Assembly (NCBI GenBank): GCA_027886175.1
Contig: JAJNNQ010000137.1
Coordinates: forward strand, 1,988,001-2,052,000
Length of the DNA stretch: 64,000 bases
DNA from: Phylloscopus collybita
Lineage: Eukaryota; Chordata; Aves; Passeriformes; Phylloscopidae
Reading direction: 5' to 3'
Shown: positions 38,450-48,322 of the stretch, in pieces
Layout of the letters: each line of letters opens with the position of its first letter
Position numbering within the stretch: the first letter of the stretch is position 1
Made by a program: the position numbers and the translations under genes
The notes under the pieces: generated by a model
The model's input: the letters and a program-made list of their open reading frames with translations, nothing else
Told to the model about the DNA's origin: nothing
Databases searched by the model: none

Positions 38450-38611
38450 TTTGAATTAAATATCCAACTGTGCTTAGAAGCTGCTTCACCCAACAGCTTT
38501 GACAGTGCAGAGGCTTTGACCAAGTCCTGTCCTGCCCTTGGACAGTGTGTGGGATCCCAGTCCACCAAAGGCACAGGGACATTTTGCTATCAGGGTGGAC
38601 CAGGCTGTGAA
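38450..38611 (+). repeat. 162-bp duplicated segment, copy 2 (inside an LTR)
   Basis: Same orientation as copy 1, 2.8 kb away. It interrupts family-1 LTR sequence between CAATCATTATTT and GTGAGAAACTCCATT, where four LTR bases are lost and about five unrelated bases are added. Confidence 0.93.
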
Positions 38612-40032
38612 AGTGCGTGAGAAACTCCATTGCAAAAATACAAACACAGAAGGCTGTAGGAACTTTAGAAAAAACTTCAGAAAAAGAGAGAAGAACAGGG
38701 TGACAGGCAGGGAAGGAGGAAATGAGCCTGGAGATGGACACCTGGAGTGTGTAATGGATGTCTCCATCGCTGTGCCTCTGACAGCCCAGGCTGCTGGGGG
38801 TCACCCACAGCACCACAGCCATTTCTCAGTGCTTAACCCGTCCCTTCCAGCCATGCACAGATGGGGGGAGATCCATACATCACCTGCTGACAGCGTTTTC
38901 CTTGCAGCTGGAGCGTGAGCTGGGGTTCCTGGTGTAGCCTTGGGTCAGGAAACGCTTCCCAGAGCCTCTGGGTGCCAGCTGGGGTGTGCCAGACCTGACT
39001 GGTTCAGGACAATTACTCCTAAAATAATAATAATTAAAATTTTAAAATATTAATAATAGTAGTGTTAATGATAATTCCTTTTGGTTGTATGTTTAAACTA
39101 CCAGAGGGATGAAGTCAGGATTGTTTTTAGGGTGTTTTGGAGCCCAGGTAATTCTGTTTCTTATGGCTGCGCTCTGGATGGATCCTCGCTCCTCTCCAAA
39201 CCTTTCTGCAGAGCCAGAACAAGAGGAGGCTTATAGAGAGAGAAACTTAACTTGTTCCCTGACTTTTTGGCTGGAGCAGGCTTGGGCAAATTAAGACAAT
39301 AAGACTAAAATTAAAATCCTTCTTGCTCTATTTTTTCCCTCTTATTATTCTGTCACCCAAACTCCCTTTCCTAGAAGGAGCTGAGCTGTGAAAGACAGAT
39401 TTTTTTGTTGTTGTTGTTGTCATCAGAATTGGGGTGAAATGCTGCTTTAAGTAGCTGGGAAGCTCCAGCTCTGATCCAAAGCCTGTGCAGTGGTCATGTG
39501 AGGCTCTGAAAACTGCCATGGAAACACAGCTTCTTCTTTATTTCTGATCTCCGTTCACCTGTTGAAGGCTGTGCATCCAGCTCAGCCCAGGCTTTTTCCA
39601 TGCTCCAAGGAAACAAATAGCTTAGGGATGGATCCAGAGCTTCAGGCATGGCCTGAGTGGGGTTGGTGGAGATGCATGGAGATGCCTTATCAGGCAGCAA
39701 ATCCCATCCCACTGATTCCACACTCCACAGGGAAAGCCAAGCCTGGGCTGAGAGGTTCCTTGGTTTATTTTTCCCACTTCCCTGCACAGTCTCCTCTCCT
39801 ACCAGAGCCATGGAGCTGCTGGAGACACCCAGGCCAGGTCTGTGTGGTAATGGGGATTTGATGCAACTCCCTCTGTGCTGTTCTCTGGCTTTTCTGGCCA
39901 CTAATTGCAGAAATTTTGCTTTTCCTGCAGAAAAATCTGGGCCCAGAGGGAGGAATTGTCTCTGCCAGGAGCAAATACTGGAGTTACAGCAGCCACCACT
40001 CCAGGCTCTGCTGCTGGGGGATGTGGGCAGAG

Positions 40033-40068
40033 GGATGGATGGATGGATGGATGGATGGATGGATGGAT
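40033..40068 (+). repeat. (GGAT)9 microsatellite
   Basis: Nine perfect units. The same motif as at 33253 but on the opposite strand. Confidence 0.95.
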
Positions 40069-41519
40069 AAGGAAGAGGAAGGGAGCTTATCAGCAGTGTG
40101 AAAATGGAGATATTGATGAAGATCAAAAGGAGCAATGGGTTGGGAGGATCTGGTTTGAGGAACTCTGTGGAATCCCCTCCACCTGGCACCTTTCTGGGTA
40201 AAACTGCTCAAGAGGTTTCCAGGGGTGGGGGATTTGGATGAAAAGTGTTCAGGCCTGGTCAGTCCATCGTGTGGGAATGTTTTTTCTCTCCTTACTGTGC
40301 TCCCCCAAGGCAAGACAGCAGATGCTGACAGCAGAAGAGCAATTAAATGAGGTGCTGGTTGAGCCTGGCAGGGATTCAGTGTCTGTGTGAGTGGGGACTC
40401 CTTGCAGTGCACTTCCCATGGCTCCCTGACCTTTGTGAAAACCTCCTTGAACACAGAGCCTCATTTGCTGTTCAAGAGACAACAAGGCTGAAATGGCACC
40501 AAACCAAACCCTCCCACCTGGAGGATTTCCAGGTCTCACTGCAGCCTTGAGGAAGCCTCAGCACCACGGATCAGCCCCAATCTCTGAGCAGCACACCCCA
40601 AATCTGACCTTCCTTTCACCGACAGATATTTGCCATCTGGACCACAGTGACAGGGAAGACAACAAATTAATTTCCTTGGAGTTACTCAAGAGAAGCTCCC
40701 ATGGAGAATCCAGGGATGATGTTCTGAATCAGGCCAGGAACAAAGAACTTCAGCCCCTTTGAACAGGTTATTTGCACCAGCCCTTGCAGAGGGGAGCATG
40801 TAGGAGCATGGGAGAGTGTAGGTGTTATCTACCCAGGTTCTGGGGAAGACACTCACAAATATTATTAGCATGAATAGGAAGCACCATGATAGGATGCTCT
40901 CTGGGAAAAGTAATTTTGTTCATTAATTACTTGCCTTATCTAGCAACCTCGTTCCCTTTCTCTCGCTTTCTTTTAATTTCTTTTCTTTTAATTTTCCTTA
41001 AAGCAGCTCTAAGTGAATTCAGCGTGGGGAAAGTTATTTTGCTGTCTCCTCAGGGACAGGAGCTTGTTTTACTCAGGTAGCCTTCAGTTGAGCCTTCAGG
41101 GGTTTTTCCATCTTCATTTGAAGCTCAGCCTTTCATGGGCAGATGGCAAAAGGCAGATTCCAGGCAGATTCCTCTGACTCCTTTCTCGTGGACCAGCTCA
41201 GTGCCGTGGACTGACTGCAGCTCTCAGGCCTTTGGCTCGAGCTCTGCCTCCTGCTCGTGATTTTTGTGCTCTGAGATTCTCCTGCTTTGAGTTACCAGGC
41301 TCGTGTTGTGCCTGGTAAGTTCATCAGCAAAAGGATCTGGAGAGCTGTGATTGAAGAGGCAGAAAAACAGAGACCCCATCAGAGATGTCCTTTCCTTGTG
41401 ACTTTGACCCTTGCAGGAGGTTGGAAAGGGTCAGAGGATGGAGATCCCCATCTTCCCAGACATCACACACAGGTGCTGGCTGTGTTCAGGCTGCTTCTAC
41501 AGCAGGAAATGCTTTAGGG

Positions 41520-41752
41520 ATGGATTTTAGGAAGGAATTCTTGGCTGTCAGGGTGAGGGGGCCCTGGCACAGGGTGCCCAGAGAAGCTGTGGTTGCCCCT
41601 GGATCCCTGGAAGGGTCCAAAGTTGGGTGAGGCTTGGAACAACCTGGTGTGGTGGAAGAATTCCTGCCCATGGCAGGGGGTTGGACTGGATGATCTTCAC
41701 TGTCCCTTCCAACCCAAGCCTTTCCATCAGCCCATGATCCTGTGATTCATGG
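41520..41752 (+). mobile_element. CR1 tail fragment
   Basis: AGGAAGGAATTCTTGGCTG, CACAGGGTGCCCAGAGAAGC and CATGGCAGGGGGTTGGACTG, with a terminal CCTGTGATTC. Confidence 0.9.
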
Positions 41753-42154
41753 AGGAACTCCACTTTTCCACAACGATCAGCTGAGGAGTGGATTTCAGCA
41801 TCACCTTCCACGGACTCTCTCCCTCATTCCCACACCCTCCTCCACCCCTCCACCCTGTGCCAGCCAGCAAACCATTTCCAACCCTCCATTGGACGAAGGG
41901 TCCAAGTTTCCAGGGATTTGCATGTGAAATGCTCCCGTTCATCCATCCCAGGCCCGAACGAGCCGCCTGATGTGCCCGCAGAGGGGCACACAGTGATGGG
42001 GCTCCCAGAGCCACTTTTGGGTCACTTTTTGGGGTAATTTCTCACCAAATTCTCTCCATTTTTTGCTCTGTTTTTCCCATTTTTTGCCCATTTTTCACCG
42101 TTTTTTACCATTTTTCCTCATTTTTTCACCGTTTCTCCCCATTTTTTCCCCCAG

Positions 42155-42204
42155 GCACGGCTCAGGGCGTGGTGATCGCCACCAGTGACTGCACAGTGAT
42201 GGGG
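42155..42204 (+). pseudogene. Na+/K+-ATPase alpha exon fragment, copy 1
   Basis: After TTTTTTCCCCCAG the sequence reads (G)TAQGVVIATSDCTVMG. This matches the P-type Na+/K+-ATPase alpha segment of the form GTARG(I/V)V(I/V)ATGDRTVMG that precedes the catalytic Asp region. Similarity stops after VMG. Arg is replaced by Gln (CAG) and Cys (TGC), and Gly by Ser, so it is decayed. The closest paralogues by memory are ATP1A2/ATP1A3. It is in the sense direction of PLXNA4. Confidence 0.75.
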
Positions 42205-42370
42205 CTCCCAGAGCCACTTTTGGAGTCACTTTTTGGGGTCATTTCTCGATGAATTTTCCCCATTTTTTTTCCCATTTTTCACTGTTTTTTCCCATTTTTT
42301 CACCGTTTTTCCCCATTTTTTCACCATTTTTTCCCATTTTTTCACCGTTTCCCTCTGTTTTTTCCCCCAG

Positions 42371-42420
42371 GCACGGCTTGGGGTGTGATGATCGCAACAG
42401 GTGACTGCACAGTGATGGGC
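42371..42420 (+). pseudogene. Na+/K+-ATPase alpha exon fragment, copy 2
   Basis: After TTTTTTCCCCCAG the sequence reads (G)TAWGVMIATGDCTVMG. It is the same segment as copy 1, keeps the TGD of the family, and has Trp (TGG) and Cys (TGC) where the ATPase has Arg. ACAG|GTGACT inside it (GT at 42401) resembles a splice donor. Confidence 0.78.
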
Positions 42421-43743
42421 GACACTGACCCCTCTTTGGGTCACTTTTGGGGTCACTTTTGGGGTCACTTTTGGGGTCATTTCTCAATGAATTTTTCCCA
42501 TTTTTTGCCCGCTTTTCACCATTTTTCCCATTTTTATCCCCATTTCCCCAAATCGCTGGTCCCTGGGGCCTTACCCCAGCCGTGCCTGAGCTGGGGTGGT
42601 CCTTGGGGCCACCCCTGAATCTCTGTCCAGCCCTGGGGCTCACTGGCAGCAGGGTACCCTGGATGCTCCGACCCCACCTCCCCCAGAGCTCTGGAAATTT
42701 GGGGAGGGGGGATCGGGCAAAGGAGAAGGGGCATGAAATCCCCCCTTGGAGCAGGGGGGAGGGATGCTGTTTGTGGAGCGCTTGGCTTTGTAGGGCGGGA
42801 GATGGAGGAGTAAATCCCTTGCACCCACGCCCCCGTGGGGCTCCGGGGGTGGGCTGGCACAATTGCTGGGATGCAGGGAGGAGCCCACCTGGGGACAGAG
42901 ATAAGGGGTGGGCGGGCGGAGGGGGGGATTGCGGTTCTGCAGCATAAACCCGGCGGAGTTATCAGGGCAGAAACTCAGCTTCTATTACCATGCATTAGAA
43001 TAGATTAGCAGGCAGAGCAATTAGCAGCCTCGCTCCGTTTGGCGAAGTGTCAGGGGCGGTGGGAGAGGCGGCTTTGGCAGGGCAGCGTTCCCCTCCCCAA
43101 ACTGCAGCCCGAGGACAAGGATGGAGTTCTGCTCTTTCACCCCAGGACTGCCCGCTGGGACATTGAGAAGAGCAGCAGGGTGAGCTTTGGATGGTGGTCT
43201 GAAACTTTTTTTTTTTTAATTGCCCTGGGGAAATGTAAAACTCCAAAAAAAAGAGTGAATTTTAGCCTTTTTTTTTTTTTTATTACTTCTTCCATGTCTC
43301 TCTGAAAAAATCCACAGGCCACTTGGTGCCCAAATTGCACCTATTAAAAAATCCCACTGCTTCTTCTTCCCCCAGTGGCTTTTCCCTGCTTTGCCCAGTT
43401 CATCTTTGATGCCCAAAAAGCAGGTTTGGGGGAGCTGAGCCTGTTTGTGGTTGGAGCCAAAGCTGAAAGGATTCAACTCCTTCCTCAGACACACATGAAC
43501 TTGCTGAGAAAACTCCTCACTACCAAGACAGGTTTCCCAGGAACAGTCCTAATAATTCCAGCTCAAATTTGTCACTTTTCTTGGAGCATCTCCTGCCTTT
43601 TTTTTATCCAGAACAGAGTATCTTGGGCAGTTGGTCAAATTTAACTTCTTGGTGCCAGGGAGAGCTAAATTTCAGCCATGCCCTGGGCAGCCTGGAGGCC
43701 AAACGGAGAGGGCAGGGAGGGAGTGGGGTATTCACCACATGGC

Positions 43744-43864
43744 CATGTAAAGTTTAAGGTCAATTATGTCTGTGTCTCGACATTTATGGCATTCCTGTTC
43801 TCAGGACCCCGAGGGAACCTGGAAATGTCAAAACATTGCTAAAACTGACCTTAAACTTTACATG
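43744..43864. repeat. 121-bp near-palindromic hairpin (19-bp perfect ends)
   Basis: CATGTAAAGTTTAAGGTCA at 43744-43762 is the exact reverse complement of 43846-43864. Inside, GACATTT and AAATGTC pair at symmetrical distance, and part of the remaining sequence between them pairs. The whole could fold as one long imperfect stem. It may be a small non-autonomous DNA transposon or a hairpin RNA precursor. I do not recognise the family. Confidence 0.8.
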
Positions 43865-44116
43865 CGAGTGGGACCGAATCTTCTCCCTTTTCCTGGCTCC
43901 AGACAGAAAATTGCTTTGGCTGCAGCAGAGGGAAAGGCAAATTTCAGCTGCTCCCTCCTTCCCCAGCCTTGCTCCCCTGGTGACAAAGCCACCTCAGGAG
44001 GTCCAAGGCTGGCTCTGCACGTTGGTCAGACTCAGGCTAAAACAAACCTCTGAATCCATCCCCAGATTCCTTTAATTGCTCTGTTCTTGTCTCAACCTTC
44101 TTTATGACTTGGAAAT

Positions 44117-44553
44117 CAAAAAACAAAACCAAACCAAACCAAACCAAACAAACAAACAAACCAACAACAATAACAAAAACCCCAAAAAACCCCACAAACC
44201 AAAAAACCCAAACAACAACAACAACAACAAACCAAAGACAAAAACAAACAAACAACAAAAACAACAGCCAAAAAGCAACGAAAAAAAAACCAAACAAAAA
44301 AAACCAACAAAAAACCAAACCAACAATAAAACCAAAAAGACCCAAACCAAACCAACCAACCAACAACAAAAAAAAAAATCAAGAAAAATCCCACCAAAAA
44401 AACCCCAAAACAAACAAAAAAAAAAACCCAAACAAACAAACAAACAAAAACCCAAAACCCAAACAAAAACCAAACAAACAAACAAAAAACAAAAATAACA
44501 AAACCCCACAAACAAACAAAACACACAAAAAAACCCCACAAAAAAAAACAACT
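44117..44553 (+). repeat. 437-bp A/C-only low-complexity tract
   Basis: Consists of AAAC, AAACC, AAC and AACCC units in irregular order, with only a handful of G or T. Long open frames on both strands (lysine/threonine/asparagine-rich or phenylalanine/valine-rich) are products of composition and are not genes. Confidence 0.95.
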
Positions 44554-45097
44554 TCTCCCCGGTAAGGAACGAAGTTGTCACAACGCATCCTGAAAGAGGG
44601 ACCAGAGTGATGAGACTGAGCCGGGTACCTCGCATCTCCAGAGCCTCCCGAAGCCAAGCATCTCTGTCCTGCTGTCCCTTTCCCGGATTCCTGTCCCCAG
44701 TCCTGGCTGAAAATGCCTTTCCCAGGGTTTGCACTCGGCTTCCGCCGAGCTCCCTCTGCTGATCGCCTTCCAAAAGGCATCTCAGAGCTGCCTGTTCTTC
44801 CAGGGAACACATCCCCACCGCCGCGGGGCAGGGACTGGCACCCCCGGGGTGATGCTGAGGTCTGGGGATCCCGTGGGACATCAGCCCGTGCCTCTTTGGG
44901 GAACGTGACCCTCTGCCAGAAGCCGGGGCTTTGTGGAGAGAGAGAAGACAACCCAAAGGGCTGCAGCAGAGCCAGAAATCCCTCTGTCACCTCCGAGGTT
45001 CTGTGCTGCTCCAGCTTTGCCTAGGATAGCAATTCTGGTGTGTCACGAGACCAAAGATTTGACAAAAAGTCACTATTTCTGTTATTTGATTTTGTAA

Positions 45098-45250
45098 GAA
45101 TCAGAGAATCCCAGAGTGGCTTGGGCTGGAAGGAACCTCAAAGCCCATCCAGTGCCACCCCTGCCATGGGCAGGGACACCTTCCACCATCCCAGATTTCT
45201 TCAAGCCCATCCAACCTGGCCAGGAACAATTCCAGGGATGGGACATCCCC
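45098..45250 (-). mobile_element. CR1 3'-end fragment
   Basis: GAATCAGAGAATCCCAGAGT, GCCATGGGCAGGGACACCTT and CCAACCTGGCCAGGAACAAT. Confidence 0.88.
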
Positions 45251-48089
45251 AGATCATCCCCTTCCCCTCAGGGACAAGGAGAGCTGCTACCAGGCCATGC
45301 CTGCACCCTCTCTTAGATTTCAGATTCCTGATTTGTTGATCTGTTCAGCTTCTTCAGTTTGGTTCTTGCCTGCAGGTACAGCCTGCCTTGCCATGGGCTC
45401 TGGCTGGGCTGGGAATTCTCAGATTTTCCCTTGGAGATGACGAGATGGGAGAAATGGAAAATCATTGTCTCTTACCCTGCCTTGATGCAGGACATCTGGG
45501 CTACTCATGGTCTTCCAACTGAGACTTAAATCAGATTTCCCTGAAAGTTTCCCTACATCTTCTCCAGCCTCCTCCTGAAGTTTGTTTTCTTGGATGTCTC
45601 AATCCAACATACCTAGAAAGGAGACCACTGGAGGTGGTGATGTGAGTGAGGGAGGCAGGTGGATAATCTGAGGAGAAAAAAAAAAAAAAGGAACAAGTCA
45701 AATTTTAAGGGGAAAAACTAAAGAGAGGTGAAAATAAAGAGTGGGAACTGTGCCCAAGCTGAAAACACACCACTGGGAAGAGGTGAGGATTGGGATGGGG
45801 CAACACCTTGCCCAAGTGGAGGACCCCAGTGTGAGGGACCCTACGCCACAAAAAGCTTAGGAATGAACAGTTTGGGGATGAAAAAAAGGGAATTCCAACA
45901 CGAAACTTGTATCCTATCAAAAAATCCCACCCTGGCCTGGTGACCCCTCCTCAGTGGTGTGACTGGGGGTGCCCTGGATGCCACCCCCAGCAGTGGAAGG
46001 AAGGTGTGAGGAAAGGGAGGGGCTGAGATGGTTCCATCAGAGGGTGGGAGAATTCATCCCCCGAGGGAAATGTCGCTGTTTAGAACCAGAAAGGAAAGCT
46101 GAAATGTCAAAACCTTTTGCAAAAGAGTGATTCCAGCAAATTACCTCTTTGGAGGTGGTGGAAAGGTGTCATTTGGGGTTGCTGGGATGACCCCAGCCAT
46201 GGAGCTGCCTCTGAGCTTTGCCATCAAACACAGATTTTTCAGGTCCTTCTCCTTCCCTGAGGACCCACCTGAACACCCAGAGTCAAAAGGAAACTGCTGT
46301 GCAGCAAATGGTGAGGCTGCTCCAAAAAGGATGGATTTCTTTAGGATTTATTTCTGGGGATTAAAAATTTTTGATAGTATTTTCTTTTCCCCTGAATAAT
46401 AAAAAAACGATTTGCATCGTGTGCTAATTGCCACTTGTAAAAAGCCCCCAAAACTCTGTTCTGAGTAGCAATTTCTGATCAGATCCAATCACCACTCTTT
46501 TGTCTTGAGATTTGTTATTAATTAACAGAATTGCAGATAAGACCTTTTCCATTGCCAGAAAACTGACTTTTTTAGGTCTAACACTCAAAAAGTTGGATAT
46601 TTTAGTCCGCTTCTTGGGAAATTATGGGAAAAAAAAATAAAACAGAATCCAAATCTTCTCCCTTTTCAACAGTTATGACTATGAGCAAGCAAGGCTGAGT
46701 CAGGTGAAAAATAAAGGTGATTTTGGGGGTCTGGGAGGGGTTTATGTGTGTGGGGTGGTGGTTTGGGGTTTTTTTTGTCTACAAGAGGATGATGGAGATG
46801 TATCTCCACTGAGAGTCTGGGCTTGGTTTGACCAAGCCCCAGCAAGGCAGAAGAACCCTTCCCATCCCTCCAGAGCTGGAACAGCCTGGCCCCTCTGCAG
46901 CCTGGGTTTGCAGGGTGTGGCCCCAGCTGATTTAGGGATTTAATGGTGATTCCTTGTGTCCCAAGCCAGGACCTCCACCTCAGGCTTTGCCCTGCTCTCG
47001 GTCTGTGCCTCACTTTCCTGTCTCTGCCTGCTAATTCCAACCTGGTGGAGGTATCCTGAAGTTTAATTAGCTGCAGGCAAAGCCCTCTGAGATTCTTGGA
47101 GGAGAGAGGCGAGAGAAGCATTAATTTAACATTATTAAAGTAATTGGTTGGTGGCTGGCGAGCAGAAGGGTGAGCACCAGCAGTATTTATTCTTAATGGG
47201 AGGTGAGGAGGAGATAAGGTTCCTCGTGGTTCAGTGGCAGGAGCAGCTCCTCAGTGTTTGTGCTAATGGCTTTGCACAAAGCAGGAGGCTTGGAATTGTG
47301 AATGGTAATGAAAGAGCAGCTGCTGGTGAGACATCCAGAGAAGTGTGGTGTCTGCACCGCAGTCAAAAACAAGCTCAGGGGTGGGAGATGCTCTTTTAGG
47401 GGCCTGGAGTGGAATGTGGAGGCACTGGGTGGGAGCAACACATCCCCCAGTTATGGAGTGACCAGCAGGGAATTAGGGAACGTGGCAGTGGGAAGTGATC
47501 CTGGTGTGTGGACACCCTCAGGACGCTGGAGGCACAGATATTTCATCAAAGCAGATTTGGCAGTAACAGGGCTTTTCTTCTGTATAAACAATAATAAAGA
47601 CACCAGGTGAGAGTCACAGGAGCTCCCAGGGCCCAAGGTAGACAATGCCTGTCACCAGAGACAAGAGAAATGATCAGTTGAGGTTGGGATATTTCATTAT
47701 CCCTCCCTCAGCCCAGCTGCTGACTGCAGGCAGCTGCCTTCCAGGTGACCACTTTTATAGGCAGGGTCTTGTGTCTGGAAGTGCTAATTTATTTAAAGGC
47801 CCCATTTGCCTTTATTTACAGTTTGCTGGACTTCCTTCTGGGGCTGCCACGTCCCCTCTGGGCAGACACCTTCTGTGAGCAGATCCTTTGTCACTTTTGT
47901 TTCTGCATCTCAGCCTTCACCACCCAGGGATCTGAGACCGGTGCTGGAGGGAAAGACTTTCCTCTGCATGTGTTGGAACAATTCTCTCTGCTGTTTCTTC
48001 CTCTCTTTGGGGAGGGCAGAACATTTTTGGTGGTGCAGAGGAAGGCTGGAGGGAGAAGGTTTCTTTATGCCAGGCATCTTTTTCTGAAT

Positions 48090-48322
48090 TGTAGGATCAC
48101 AGAAGGATTTGGGTTGGAAGGGACATTAAAGATCCTCCAGTTCCACCTCCTGCTATGGGCAGGGACTATCCCAGGTTGCTCTAAGCCTCATGCAGCCTTG
48201 GACACTTCAAGGGATGGGGCAGCCACAGCTTTTCTGAGCAACCTCTGCCAGGGCCTCACCACCCTCTGAGTAAAGAACTTTTTCGTAAGATCCAACCTAA
48301 ACCTCCCTTCCTTCAGGGTAAT
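48090..48322 (-). mobile_element. CR1 tail fragment
   Basis: TAGGATCACAGAAGGATTTG, GCTATGGGCAGGGACTATCC and CAGGGCCTCACCACCCTCTG, ending in CCAACCTAAACCTCCCTTCC. Confidence 0.9.

Larger units (their letters stand above)
37914..38705 (-). mobile_element. Solo LTR, ERVK-like family 1, carrying two nested insertions
   Basis: Left end TGTCGCAATAGG, right end AGGGTGACA, flanks GGCAGA (37908-37913) and GGCAGG (38706-38711). The family-1 sequence is split twice: by a solo LTR of another family at 38001-38317 and by a 162-bp segment at 38450-38611 that also occurs at 35629-35790. Without these it would be roughly 310 bases, like the other copies. Confidence 0.85.
41986..42545 (+). repeat. Tandem repeat (unit about 203-216 bp) carrying an ATPase exon fragment
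   Basis: Each unit has GCACAGTGATGGG, then CACTTTTGGGGTCA-type sequence, then (C)CATTTTTTCACCG-like pyrimidine stretches, then a splice-acceptor-like CCCCCAG. Units start at about 41986 (partial), 42191 and 42407. The third has an extra three-fold TCACTTTTGGGG run. Confidence 0.88.

Noticed and set aside
39494..40189. 231-codon minus-strand open frame
   Set aside because: Runs through the GGAT microsatellite (Ile-His-Pro-Ser repeats) and has no family similarity.
42239..42862. 207-codon minus-strand frame with lysine-rich repeats
   Set aside because: Antisense of the ATPase-fragment tandem repeat. Composition artefact.
44102..44956. 284-codon minus-strand open frame rich in Phe, Val and Leu
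   Set aside because: It is produced by the A/C-only tract, which lacks stop codons by composition. No real protein features.
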